A stretch of 64,000 nt of DNA from NCBI GenBank assembly GCA_035772785.1, contig JAOCPU010000004.1, positions 124,001-188,000 of the forward strand, written 5' to 3'. The notes beneath the pieces were generated by a model. That model was not told the DNA's origin and did no database searches. It saw nothing but the letters and a program-made list of their open reading frames with translations. The translations under genes and the position numbers were made by a program. Each line of letters starts with the position of its first letter. Positions within the stretch are counted from its first letter, which is position 1. Shown piece after piece: positions 1 through 14,000 of the stretch. The DNA comes from Phlebiopsis flavidoalba. Lineage: Eukaryota; Basidiomycota; Agaricomycetes; Polyporales; Phanerochaetaceae.

Positions 1-487
1 GTCACTCACTGCTCTTGCTTAGTCGCCGACAGCAGTAGCTCGAAGTTCAACGTCGTTTTGCAGCTGCTACTGTGTACCTTCCCTCGGTTACAGCCCCCAC
101 TGCGGAAACTACCTGGAAGGTGGGCGACAACGTCAAGATTACTTGGTATGCCTAGAAACACGCGTAAAATTGCCCTTATAATCGTTAACTTACTGGTAGG
201 GATATGTCTGCGGCACCTGCCAACCCCGCTCAACTTCAATACGTTGACTTGTACACGGAGTCTCCCTCTGGCGGTTCTTTCTTCGTTTTTCTCGTCTAGC
301 CAGCAACGTCGACGTCAAAACCCGGTAGTCTGAGCATCACCGTGCCTCAAGCTCGTGCTGGAAAGTACTTCGTTATGGGTGAGTTCTTGTCTAGTCCTCC
401 GCGTGCCCTCCTTTGCTGACTTGCGTTACGAAACTTGCAGTTGGCAAATATGGTCATAGCAGCGCACATTTCACTATCACTGCATAA
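1..487 (+). CDS. Kre9/Knh1-type N-terminal domain wall protein, 5' partial
   Basis: The gene start is cut by or lies very near the window edge. The readable protein is a small secreted-type beta-sandwich of the Kre9/Knh1 N-terminal family (Ser/Thr-rich GPI-anchored wall proteins). Exon text TAETTWKVGDNVKITW runs up to base 145, then an intron 146-199, then QLQYVDLYTESPSGG and SLSITVPQARAGKYFV, an intron 379-440, and a last exon ending HSSAHFTITA with TAA at 485-487. The run of hydrophobic beta-strands around a conserved W and the SITVP motif is typical of the family. Two one-base shifts lie near 295-325 (an extra C in the AAAACCCGG stretch is the easiest explanation). Members act in cell-wall glucan or surface organisation; the exact role is not inferable. 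The short length (about 115 residues) fits the single-domain basidiomycete versions, which often lack the Ser/Thr tail. Confidence 0.7.
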
Positions 488-726
488 TTTTTCTGGTAGC
501 TGATGGATTGAACATTGGATGGATGGACTAATCTGTAGTCAGTACTAATGATGTCTGCTAACTACTCACTAATTATCCTGGATTTTTCACATGTCATTTG
601 ACGACTGCTGTGCTCATCCTGCTCACTTGCCTTCCTCGTGAGATTACGTGATGCGATCACTGATGGGAGGGCCACCGCCAACGCGTGCCCGCTACGGCCC
701 GCGCTCGTTAGACTCATGCAACCACG
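488..726. other. Intergenic, wall-protein 3' end to SGF73 5' end
   Basis: AT-richer spacer between the stop at 487 and the SGF73 start at 727. I see no conserved reading frame. It must hold the SGF73 promoter and leader; an ATG at 715 opens only a four-codon upstream frame and is skipped. Confidence 0.5.
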
Positions 727-1912
727 ATGACGCTGAAGCTAAGAGCGAGCTCGTCGCCCGAGCCGACGTCGCCATTCTCATGGGACAAGCAGCCCAGCTC
801 CCCTGGTCCAGCCAACCAGTCTCCGGCAGCGCAGATGCCGTCGCCGCCACAGCAGCAGTGGCTCTCGGCGCGTGATATGAAGGTGTTCGGAGCGTCGCCT
901 CTGGCCTCGACAATCGGTGTTGTGAAGTGCAAGGACTGCCAGAAGCCTGTGCTGCGCAGCGCAATGGCGGAGCATGCAGGTAAGTAGAGCATGCTATGCT
1001 GTCGTGTCCTTTGGATGGCGACTTAAACACAATAGATCAATGCTCGAAGGCCAAGAATGCCGCTAAGAAGGGTGGGAAGGGCAAGGCTGAGCCTCCAGGT
1101 ATGCACTGTGGCCCTTCATAAGCTACCACTTTCTCATAATACCCAGTTAACGGCAAGAAGCGCAAAGCCGATGATGAGGAACCTCCTCCGGAAGATCCCT
1201 CCGCACCTAAGAAGAAGAAACCATTACCCAAAGTCACGAAGGGCCGCACAAAGGGCCCCGTTAGACCTGGATCGTCAATGTAGGCGTTATCAATGACAAG
1301 AATCTTCCATGCTCACGTTCCCTGACGTGCAAATCGCACTCTATGGGTGCTAAACGTGCTGTCCTTGGTCGTTCTCGGCGCTACGATGATCTCCTCCTGG
1401 ATTGGAACCGCGAGCACAATCCCAACTTTGTCGAGCCCGTGAAACGCGAGTCTAAGCAAGAGAGAAAGGAGCGAAAGGAGAAGGAGAAGGCAGAGAAGAA
1501 GAAGCAACAGATGGAGGCTGCTGCTGCTGCTGCTGGCATCGACCTGAACGCCAAGAAGTCTGGAGGGACCGGCGGGACAAGCACAAAGAAGACCAAGAAA
1601 GCTGCCGCATCTGGAATTGCAGCTACCGCAGGAATCGCTATGTCTACGTCCGCCATCAAGCTGGGAGACGAGGCCAACGAGGCAGACGACGTCGACTCCG
1701 AGACTGAGCTGGACAGTCTCATCACCTCCGTGTTTCGTCATGCACAAGAGAAGGGCATCTTGGGCCAGCCTCTTGCTGTGCCTTACGATGCGAGCTCGTG
1801 GTTCGTTGCGAGACGTGAACGCCTGCGGACGTGCAGGGATCACCTTGCGCTTGCCCTAATGCCCTCGCGAGCCGCTGCCCCGGGAGTAGCTGCTCAGCCT
1901 CGAGTGCTATAA
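727..1912 (+). CDS. SGF73: SAGA deubiquitinase-module subunit Sgf73 / ataxin-7-like (SCA7 domain)
   Basis: Sgf73 anchors the histone H2B deubiquitinase module (Ubp8-Sgf11-Sus1) to SAGA in the nucleus. The start ATG at 727 opens a Pro/Ser-rich N-terminus followed by a zinc-finger motif VVKCKDCQKPVL...MAEHADQCSK (C-x2-C...H-x3-C), interrupted by the intron 980-1035. A second intron is 1099-1146. A Lys-rich linker follows, then the SCA7 signature RQCGVINDKNLPCSR and SLTCKSHSMGAKRAV with YDDLLLDW, then a basic coiled-coil-like stretch, an Ala-rich region and an acidic SETELDSL segment to the TAA at 1910-1912. Two extra A bases (near 1262 and 1281) break the frame exactly before and inside the SCA7 motif; removing them restores the family consensus, so they look like sequence errors. 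From 1343 onward the frame is clean for 190 codons. Identification is firm because both zinc-binding elements occur in the right order. Confidence 0.9.
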
Positions 1913-2482
1913 TCATTCCCCCACGATACCCTCCATCTTGTGATACCCCCTCCATCCTCTCGATGACTTATTTTCCCTGGACACAATGTAATTATATGTA
2001 TTGAACATTGACTGCCGTTGTACTAGCCGTACCACTTGTATAATAGCTGCTGTATTAATTATGTCTGATCGGTTAGAGGATTACAACACTGAGAAGGTTT
2101 CTAGAAATATTTCGGAGGCAATACCAGGTAGGTAGCCGCAGGATAGGAATGAATAAAATGCCACGGGGAGGACCTCGGATGAGCTCAATGAGGCAAGATA
2201 AGAGACGCGATCATTGCGCGCGTTATAATGGATCAACGGATGGTAATGATGATTAGTTATCTAATCAATGAAGGAGGTTACTCAACGTCATGTTTCCGCC
2301 TTTCTACCACCAATCTACCCGACAAGCAGCATCACTCCACAAACCGTCCCTTTTACGTGTACTAGCACCTCTGCCTCGATTATACAAAGCCTCAACCTCA
2401 TTGCAGGCTAGTTTAACCCGGTCCTCGTCGTCCCCCCCTTCGGACCGGCACACCCCTTTGTCCCTCTCGTGCGCCCAGAGTC
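1913..2482. other. Intergenic between SGF73 and MAP kinase
   Basis: AT-rich 3' flank of SGF73 (about 1970-2120), then a leader region with CT-rich patches (2280-2480) in front of the MAP kinase. A frame opens at 2290 but has no family resemblance. No RNA gene recognised. Confidence 0.4.
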
Positions 2483-5252
<2,770 letters not shown>

Positions 5253-5324
5253 TGATTTGCAGATCTAGAATGCAGTAGACTACCTTACACTTAGACATGA
5301 GGGGTTCGGTCGGACCCTGTACTA

Positions 5325-5545
5325 TATCCCGCAACATGTAGATGATACAACAGAAATGTACTATGGATACACACATGATCATTCCGGGCGAAGAAGGAGG
5401 ATGAAAAGAAAGCAATCAATGTAAATGCCAATTGCTCCTCAGGTTTTGCAACTTTTGACCAGCAACTTGGTAATGTGGCGAGGCGAATCTATTGTCTAAT
5501 TTCAATGATGACGAAATACGCTGCGGTAGCAAGGTGTTAGAACAA
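5325..5545 (-). pseudogene. Diverged, truncated copy of the NBP35 3' end
   Basis: This stretch aligns base by base with 9435-9650, the end and 3' flank of NBP35, in the same orientation. Shared blocks include TAGATGATA...ATGTACTATGGATAC, GGATGAAAAGAAAGCAAT versus GGTGGAAAGAAGCAAT, and CAATTGCTCCT. On the minus strand the last coding exons are still recognisable: LATAAYFVIIE against [11 protein letters not shown] in the intact gene, and the last-exon block around GAGCAATTGG. Identity looks like roughly 70 percent by eye. Nothing upstream of that exon matches, so the copy is 5'-truncated. It lies 70 bp past the MAP kinase stop. Confidence 0.75.
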
Positions 5546-7640
5546 GATGCGAACACACACATCGAGGCTAGACATCCGCCAAGTGTTGCGAATATGTCGG
5601 GCATCTGAGCTTGTCGAAGCTGTGAGGATGACGTACGACGCTGAGGCAGGCCGCCCGGAGGCGAACCTCCAGGTCGAGATCCCAATGTTTACATCTATTT
5701 GTATCGGCTTCCACGCCTCATGGCATTCTCAGGCTGTGTGGCCGCGGTCGCGCGCGACGACAAGTCTCATCGTTGCGTATGCAACGCAGAAATGTTTGCC
5801 GGTAAATTGAGAACTGCAGAGATGCGCGCCCCCTGTGTCGGCGGGGCGACGGGCACACGCGCACGGAGAGGATACTGCAGAGTGGACTCGGCGTACACGG
5901 CAAACGAGAGTAAGGAGGTCGGTTAACGTGGGCACGCTCAACGTAATCCCTGTAGTCTCGTACGAGCCACTACCGCTGTTCTAGTGCGTAAGGGGCATCT
6001 GGTCGTCTCCACACATCGTGTTGAGCTAACAGCTATGTCAGCGAACGAACAGTTTCTATCTTTTCTGCCGCGAGCGGCGATATATTCCTCCGCGATGCGC
6101 TGGCAATGCGCATTGGTTCAACCTACACACATATTTGGAAATGTCCCTCCTTCGCTGAGACGTCTTCAATTATCGCCCCTAATGCTCTCTCCCGCGCGCA
6201 TACAGCCACGTCGGCAACCATAATGTGGCTTCGAAAGCGTTATTACGTGTACATTCCGTCTTCGAGGTCCATGTTCGTTTCGTAATTCGGGTAATTTCCC
6301 CCCGCGTGCGTAAGTATACGCGAATTGGAGGAGGTGTGAAGGCCTGCCCGAGACCGAAGCGTCTGTATCCTGCTTTTGTCTAGAACAAAGATCGTCCGGC
6401 TGCATGTCATAAACAAGTGAACGACATCTCGTAATGTCGAGCCTTGGCGGAAGCGATGCCGACATACCTCGCCCTGGATGGTCAGGGCGGTGGTCACTTG
6501 AATGTTGGCGCAGTCTCAAATGACATGTCGATGGCGGGATGTCTGCAATGAACCAGCATTGGAGACAGGAGAAATGGACTAGAAGAAAGCGGTGGGTTAC
6601 ACATATCCACCCACGGGGTGTTGGGTCGTACAGCGGGTATGGCGGGGAACTTCAGCGGCGGAGTATCGCGGTGCGGTGTGATGCCGCGGGATCCGGACGA
6701 TCAAAGTAAGGCTGTCTGTCATATCATCAACTGGATTACACAACTCGTGAATGGACCTGAAACATACGCCGTATACGCTCCGCAATAATGCAATAACGTG
6801 ACCCCGCCATCTGCGAAGCATGTCCCGCTGCACCGGTCGTATGACCTTGACATCTCCTCGTTCGATCTCACCGGCGCGATCGTGCAGCACAAGCAGAGTA
6901 CAACGCGTTGTGGCGCGCTCTCTATTCATCGAGAGCTGTTGGGCTAGGTTAAGCTACCGACGACGGTAGCTCGGGCGTGTTTGTCCAGGTCGGGTATTGT
7001 CTTAGGACGAAGAGGGCGACGGATCATAAGTGGAGTCGCACGGAACGTGGGCGCAAGGGGCGAACATCGTCTTCGGTCACGCACGGCTGTCGGGAATAGA
7101 AGAATCCTTTGTTCTGGATAGACTTTTGGGTGCGGCTGGTGCGGTACACAAGAGTCGGCGTCGGTCACAAAGCCAGAAGGCTAAACCAAAGGCTTGTGAT
7201 GGTTTCTATTCGACACGTTTAGCGGCGGGGCGCCCATAGATGTGGCGAACAGTTCCCGCGCCCGTAGCGTTTCAACTCGATTAGCGAGTACACCAGTACA
7301 GAGGAAGGCCGGTCCAGTCGTCGGTGGGGTCCCATGACTGCTAATGCGTTCGCTGGAGGTGAGTTTCACGGCTGTTGGCATCATGTTCGGGTATGTACTC
7401 GCGTACTCATCCATCCCAAACCCTGATGTGACGAGCTCATGGGACCCGCGGCGCCGCTCTGAGCGGCAGACATCAGCTGCTGAACAATGTAGAAGAATAC
7501 ATTCTCCAGCGCCGCACGGATGTGATAGCATCTTTGTAAGGTAGTGAAAGCCTGCAAAGGATTAGTCCGGCAGATGAGCAGCGGCAAAAACTCGGGAGAA
7601 CCACGCACCGCCTTCAGCGCGCACGGGCATGCGATCGCAG
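5546..7640. other. Unassigned gene-poor stretch
   Basis: No protein family recognised on either strand. Reading frames up to about 115 codons exist (minus-strand frames near 6166-6519, 6597-6929 and 7181-7531) but show no motif I can name. An inverted repeat GGGTCCCATGA / TCATGGGACCC lies at about 7326-7336 and 7438-7448. GC content and stop density look like decayed or intergenic sequence. Confidence 0.4.
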
Positions 7641-7651
7641 CCCCGCGCGAG

Positions 7652-7660
7652 GTATAAAAG
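7652..7660 (+). promoter_or_regulatory. TATA box of the small secreted protein gene
   Basis: GTATAAAAG in the context GCGAGGTATAAAAGTGCGA, about 75 bp upstream of the ATG at 7732. This is a spacing expected for a strongly transcribed fungal gene with a short leader. Confidence 0.6.
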
Positions 7661-7731
7661 TGCGACTGTCTGTCTCTCCACCGCAGAGTCAGCACTTGCA
7701 ACACTCATCCACTTCGTCAACTCATACCAAC

Positions 7732-8208
7732 ATGCAGTTCACCACCGCTATCTTCCTCGCCGTTGCCTCCGCTGCGACCGCTCTCTCGCCTCTCCCGCCA
7801 TGGGAGATGCGTGCCACTCCGCCAACATCGGCTTCGGCCAGCAGCTCCAGAACACCGACCAGGCCAACCACTGGGTCACTTGGTAATGTTGCACCGTCCC
7901 GCCCGGCTCGTTGCACGATTGCACGCGCTGACCGTCCGCACACAGGATTGATCGGCGAGTCAGGCGTGCCCGAACACTCGCGCCTCCTCGGGGCTGTCTC
8001 AGTGAACAGCCCGTGCGGCAGCAGTTCAGCTTCAACGGGTTCACGTTCAGCTCGGCGACTGCGGCAGCGAACCAACTTCCGCGCGCTCGCTGCTCGACGG
8101 CAACGGCGCGGCTTCATCATCGCCGCTCGTGCTCGTCGCACACCCCCAAGATCACCTGCCACGGCAGCGAGCACGATATCATCCAGCACGGTCGCTGCGA
8201 ACGCCTAA
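7732..8208 (+). CDS. Small secreted protein with signal peptide, unknown function, frameshifted
   Basis: ATG at 7732 follows a TATA box and the leader context CATACCAACATG. The first 20 residues (MQFTTAIFLAVASAATALSP) are a classic signal peptide with an Ala-rich cleavage zone. After a one-base shift near 7800 the mature part reads MGDACHSANIGFGQQLQ and NTDQANHWVTW. An intron from about 7883 (GTAATGTT) to 7946 (CACACAG) follows. The second exon gives QFSFNGFTFSS and, in another frame, KITCHGSEHDIIQHGRCER; the end is either TAA at 8206-8208 or a frame running to 8249. Paired cysteines suggest a disulfide-stabilised extracellular protein of about 130 residues. I do not recognise a family and do not assign a function. 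It is the only gene-like object in the island between the two NBP35 3' copies. Confidence 0.5.
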   Translation: MQFTTAIFLAVASAATALSPLPPWEMRATPPTSASASSSRTPTRPTTGSLGNVAPSRPARCTIARADRPHTGLIGESGVPEHSRLLGAVSVNSPCGSSSASTGSRSARRLRQRTNFRALAARRQRRGFIIAARARRTPPRSPATAASTISSSTVAANA

Positions 8209-8249
8209 AGGGTGGGAGTGCCGGGGTACATAGTGGAGTTCAGTTATGA

Positions 8250-9430
8250 GAGCAGTTGAGAGTGCGGCATGGCTACACGTACATTCTTCGGGGTTGAGGT
8301 TTATGTGATTTCGAGGAAGGGATAGCATGGCGCGCTCAATTGTTGTCGTCTCTACACGCTCTCGCATGTCCGTTGGTGTCTGTGGTTGTAGGCTGTGGAT
8401 GAATGAAAGCATCATGATGAGGAGGAATGCGAGATCGGCACAATCACGGATCTGACGTACCACCTGGGACGTGGCTGTTGGGCGCCTCCTCCCGAACACC
8501 CTCCGCCACAACGACGCTGCCTACTGTTTTCCGCCAGCCTCACACCGCTAGCACTTGGGCCTAGGCGCCACCTAGAGCGCAGGCAAGGACTCTTGCTTCG
8601 CACGATAAGCTTGCATCTGACGCTATGGACAATCTGAACGCTATACCTCAGTTTCAGTCCGTGAGACACTGCGGGACATTCGCCAGTCGTCGTCGCGTCG
8701 GGGCGACGGTGCACAAAGTGCTCGTGCTGGACGGCGACGCGAGTGGACTGTATCTGCAACGCTCTCGTACGGGACGGACGAAGCTCGCTAGATAACATGC
8801 TGCAGCGTCCACAAGCACTTGCAGTACCCCGAACGCTCGCGGGCTAAGAGGTTCGTGGAGATTGGCGGCTGGGCTTTCAGGTGAGCGCGCGATCACTTGT
8901 TGAGCAGCCGAATGCGACTGACCTCGTGTCTTTCGTTCGACCATTGAGGGAGCTCCACAACGAGTGCAACTGAACGATGAATGTCGGTAAAAATTTGAGC
9001 AGGCGTACGTCTTCCCGCAGCGATGGAGGCATCAGACTCGAAGCTTAGTTCTCAGACCGTTGTCTCAACGTCAGAAGTATACGTCTTTCTTTCCATAAGA
9101 AGTTTCAGCCACTGGTATTTTGTTCAGGTTCATATCTTTGAGAGGTCAGTGACGACAGCGGCTGCATATAGTCAGGGAACGTACTTGTAGCGCCGCATGA
9201 CGTCAAATGATGTTTGCCGCGTCGAAAAAAAACAGTTTCGCCTTGTCATATGTTCTGCAAAAGAGACAGATTATAAGCTAGGATGCGGTGAAAGGCTGCT
9301 GCGACGTACGAGCTCTTATCCTTGACTGGCTGATGCTATAACCTGGGCGATCCTCTCTATGCTCATCGACTTAAGATTGACTTAAGATCCCCTAGCGCTT
9401 CGATGTTGTCAATGTGTTTGCTGACGATCA
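8250..9430. other. Unassigned stretch between secreted protein and NBP35
   Basis: No protein family recognised. A plus-strand fragment near 8820-8885 (YPERSRAKRFVEIGGWAF) is open and looks coding-like but is isolated. The final part before 9435 is AT-rich. Confidence 0.35.
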
Positions 9431-9531
9431 TCACGCATATATGCCGAAACGCATAGATGATAAAATAGAGATGTACTATGGATACATACATGATAATCCC
9501 AGAGTGAAAGAACGAGGGTGGAAAGAAGCAA

Positions 9532-10695
9532 TTAATGGCCCAATTGCTCCTTGATTTCTGCGAGTCGATCAGCACGGTAACATAGTAGAGTCAGATCTCG
9601 GCGACTTACTCTCGATGATATCCAAGTATGCTGTAGTAGCAGGACTGTCAGGGTATTCATCCAAGAAGCTGACGCCGTAGTCTGCGCTCTTTCCTATTCG
9701 CGGATCCAAAGGTACAGCGCCCGAGGAATGGCACCTTCATCTCCTCTGCGCGAGACGACGGCCCCCGCCCGTGCTGGGCTTAAATATCTGTGACTCGGTT
9801 TTGCAACTCGGGCAGACGAAGCCAGACATGTTCTCGACGAGGCCAATTACGGGGATTCCCACTTTGCGACAGAAGTCTATCTCGCGACGAACATCCTGAA
9901 GAGCGACTTCCTGTGGTGTCGTGATCAAGACCGCGCCGTCAATACCGCTTTCTTTCAGGTACGAGACGATGCTGAGGTGCTCGTCCGAAGTACCGGGTGG
10001 CGTATCAACGAGGAGATAGTCTAGGTTGCCCCAGTCAACGTCCTTGAGAAACTGTGAGATCAGGCCGTTCTTCTTTGGGCCTCTCCACATGACGGCGTCT
10101 TTCGAGGAGGGGCAGCATGAAACCGACTGACATGACCCCGAGGTTGTCCTGCACGTAGACAGGAGAAGACCACCCTGACGACGACGAGTGCACTTGTTCG
10201 GGACGCAAAAATACAATGCCAAGGATGGTGGGTATCGACGGCCCGCAGATGTCAACGTCCATGATCCCGGTCTGCGCGCGCAGCTGAGTCAGACGTTACG
10301 AAGTCATGTGTACGTTACGCACCTGTGCATCCCTCGTCCGCGGCGAATGCCCAGGCGAGCTGCGCCGTAAACGTCGACTTTCCTACGCCACCCTTTGCCA
10401 GAGAGAATGAGGATCTTGTGCTGCACGGTCTCCATCCGTGCGCGGACGAGCGGGATGGCGGGGTCAGGTCCGCGAGTCACACCGGAGGCACATATTTCCT
10501 GGTTGGCACATCCTGCGCATGCATCGGCTTTTTCCTGCTAGCTCTGATTCTGTACCCTGAGAATTGTCATGTGAGCTCTATGACATGTGAGGGTGCATAT
10601 ATTGCCAAGGACTCACAGGACAGTGTTCCGGGGCGTTGGAGGGGACCGACAGTGCTGTCGTCAGGTACAGCCGTGGGAGGCTGCACAGCAAGCAT
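9532..10695 (-). CDS. NBP35: Cytosolic Fe-S cluster assembly scaffold NTPase Nbp35
   Basis: Nbp35 forms the cytosolic Nbp35-Cfd1 scaffold on which 4Fe-4S clusters are built for nuclear and cytosolic proteins. The N-terminal ferredoxin-like cysteine motif that distinguishes Nbp35 from Cfd1 is present across an intron: SNAPEHCP, then GTESELAGK...[10 protein letters not shown] (C-x13-C-x2-C-x5-C). Then come [14 protein letters not shown], the P-loop [13 protein letters not shown] near 10380-10405, [28 protein letters not shown], the C-terminal CxxC in [10 protein letters not shown] that bridges the dimer, and [18 protein letters not shown]. The last exon (9532-9557, EQLGH then TAA) is separated by intron 9558-9609. 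Start at 10695 gives [13 protein letters not shown]. Frame breaks occur near 9750, 10105, 10395 and 10510. The gene runs tail to tail with the MAP kinase, with the 4-kb island between. Confidence 0.92.
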
Positions 10696-11064
10696 ATTGC
10701 GTAGTTTGAGTACGAGTGAACAAAAAGAAAATGAAAGGGTTCAAGAAGAGAAATGAAGAAGGTCGGAGTCGCAAGGCAAGTGAGAGAAAGAGAAAGCAAG
10801 GCAAGTGATCGCGCGACGGTTAGTCATCAATCTAAATGCCGATTACCCTAATCTCCTTATCTCGGGATTTCCATATATGTCCAATCCCCGACTTTGCCGC
10901 TGTCGGGAGAAGACTCCTCCGCGCGGGCAGCGATCAACGAGCCTACACAGTGCCCCACAACGTCGCACAACTGCGGCCAAGTGTTTCAGGTGGTCCTTTG
11001 ATTTGCCGATGAGGATGGGTTTCCTGACTAGTCATACAGAGGTCGACACTCGCCGTCACCTCGA
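10696..11064. other. Intergenic: NBP35 promoter and TF 3' flank
   Basis: Short spacer with purine-rich sequence (10730-10800, GAAAGAGAAAGC type) that is CT-rich on the NBP35 strand, as expected of an NBP35 leader or promoter. Frames here are not conserved. Confidence 0.4.
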
Positions 11065-14000
11065 TTACATGCTATAGGGTACACTATACTGCCCACCGCC
11101 CGCCCCCGGCGAGCCCCCCCCGCGGCCCATGAGATCCGTCACGAAGAGTCCAAGAAGGTGTTGGTTGTGCACGACGCTGTACCCAGCCGGATTTTGCGCC
11201 CACCATGCCGCGGTGTCCATGGTCTGCATGCGCCCGCCAAACGCGCCCTGGGTCGTACTAGGCTCGCCGGGCCCAAACCCCGGCGAGGGGCGAGGGATGG
11301 AAGCCCTGCTCCGGAGGCAGGAACATCTGCGCGCGCCCCGTGAAGTACGGCATCGAGCCCTGCATGATCTGCTCGTACGTCGGGAAGCCTTGTTCAGCCT
11401 CCGGGTACATGAAGGCGTCGTCGGTGACGCTGGCGAGATCACGGAACAGCTGCTGGTACGATGATGGGGTCCGCGTCCCCGGACGCGAAGTCCACGTACG
11501 CGCTCGTCTCAAAATTGGCCAGCGGGGTGTGCAGACCGTCGTGGTGCTCGGCGTGCCCCGCGCGCGGCGGCGGCTGTGTGCGCATGTGGGACACCTGCGA
11601 CCCCAGACGGTTGGGCGAGTTGGCGGAAGAGCGGGACGTGCTTGGGTGATCGATTACCTCGCGGCCAGCCAATATTCTGAGGTCGTCAATTTCCTCCGGC
11701 GCCGGTGGCGTGCTTCTGAATTTATTAGGGTCCGCCCAATATGCCATGAAGTTGTGATCCGCCCGCCGTTCCAGTCTACGAAGTAGGTCCTACACACACT
11801 CTTTAGTCTCGTGAGATGACAAGGGTTTCACAGAGCGGACGCACGATGCCGTTGATATTTGCGTTTTGTGCTTGCCGCCCCCGCAAAGAGCTGAATGGTT
11901 GCCTTGAGGTTTGTCAACGCGTTCTGGGAGAGATTGCAACCCGGCGCCATGATGGGTATCGCGGCCAGGACGATCTGAGTTCGAGGGTCAGCGCGCGAGC
12001 GCAGGTAGGGTGATCGAAACACTAACACACGAGGAAAGGATCCTGTACCAGAAAAAACCACATGCTGTTGACGATCCGTGGGTGCAGCTTGTACAAATCC
12101 CTAAGCGCGAAGCACATCCGCGTGGCACAACGATAGCCCGCAAGAACGGAGCCGCCGAACTGGTGGGCGAGCGGGTTATCTGTGCGCAGGGCCACCGCCA
12201 AGTAGTTGCGGTGAAGGAACAGCAGACCTGGGTGCCCGTGAGTGTGTGTTTCGTGGCGTGCACCGCTGCACAGGGCGCATCATGTAACTCACTGAACTCC
12301 TTGTCAGACACGATGCAGTACTGCTGGACTGCCTTGGAAGGGCTTGTCGACCAGGACCAGACCTCGGTGCCTTGCAACGTCGCGTGTAGATGTGTCGGCA
12401 CAGGGAACGTCCTGATCTTGCGGTCGAGCGCCATGGTCTCTTCTTAGGACCTAATGTCCGCCGTCGCGAGCTTGGTCGTCGGCCATAGGCAGGCAGCCGC
12501 ATGTCGATACTTCCAGTGAGGATCTGACAGGCACGAGAACGGCATCAGGAGGTTGCAATTACGGAGGGGGGGGGCGTCAGGGGCTTCGGCTTACACGGCA
12601 TCAGGCTGGAGTCGCCCTCGAACTCTGGGAACTTGGTGTCGGTGTCAGCGAGGTTGATGGCGGGTGGTCGCCCAGTGGCAAAGCTCTGCAGCAGGAATCA
12701 ATTGGACGCACGTTTAAACGCCGCCCTGCGCGAACTCAATCTCAGAAAATCACTCACGATCCACGCGTCTAGCCTGAAAAGCTCCCAAAAGATGTGTCGT
12801 CGCCGCTTCGACTCTGCAGGGTTTAAATTGAAGCTGGGCGCCGTCCCGATCTATGAAGCATGTGTGAGGGCGCCGGGCGCGGCAAACGCGGCTGTGTGTG
12901 CACTCACGGAGGCCAATCTACGCGACCGCGTCCACGGTCAGCCCTCGGACTCGCACGGCAGAGCAAACAGCGGCGTACGCACCCTCGAGGGGGGCAACCC
13001 GCGCCATGATGCCGATCAGGATCCAGGACTCCTCGCACCCGCGCTGGGTGCCGCAGCCGAGGTAGGACATGACGACTGGGGGAAAAGAGCGTCTGCACCG
13101 TCGCGCACATCGCCTCCGAGACGATGGGCACGAGTGAGAGCGCGGCGCACGTCAGGACGTAACATCGCTCCGCGTTGAGGTTGACGCCGTTGGCGGTCGC
13201 AAAAGTCGATGCTCCGCTGCTGGTGCCCGATGGCCATGATCCCGAAGAAGAGCGCGAGCCGATGCGGGTGGATGCCGCCCAGCGAGGCCATCCCCGACGC
13301 GCCGTTGTAGATGCCGCCGAGCAGGTCGTCCGCAAAGTCTTCATACGGGACAGGATTGTAGCTGCGAGGGGTGGGTGGCTGGGTGAGTTCTGGAGAGGAA
13401 GATCTCTATGGACCAACGCACATGCTGCCGTATCTATCGAAGAAAAACTCTGAAATTTCTTTTGCTTTGCTCCGACTGGGCAGAAAAGGACTAAATATGG
13501 ATACACTGAACGGCCGATTGCGTAGGCCGAAGGGGAACGCGTTTGAAGAGAGTGATGATTTCTGGCGGAAGATTGAGAGCTTGGAGGTCGGGCTGATGGC
13601 ACGCATTGTTTACTGCCTGATCCTGCAAGGTTTGTGAGCTCGTGACCTAATTAGGACTTTAATAAATCAGGTCACGAACTCGCATGGGCATGAGTCCCGT
13701 GAAGTACTGGGTGCCCAGGGCAGGTTTTAGCCGGGGGAAAGTCGCGTCTTTTGTGCTCAAACGCGTACCTCAGATGCAGATGTGTCACCAAAATAGCGAG
13801 ACAGCCCCTCGCGATCGATGGTCAATGAGCCCGAGGCGACGCCGTACATACGACGTCTAGCGCCCGTTGTGTCTTTGCCCTCTGGCTTATCGTCTGGAGA
13901 CTCAGGATGCGTTCGGATCTGCAGGTGAGCCGCAGCCAAAGCAGACTCGAGCTCCTTGATCTTTGCAGACATGCTAGTGACCTGCTCGCCCAGCTTTTGG

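Noticed and set aside
9532..10695. Assignment of the P-loop gene to CFD1
   Set aside because: The N-terminal four-cysteine motif, found across an intron, is specific to Nbp35.
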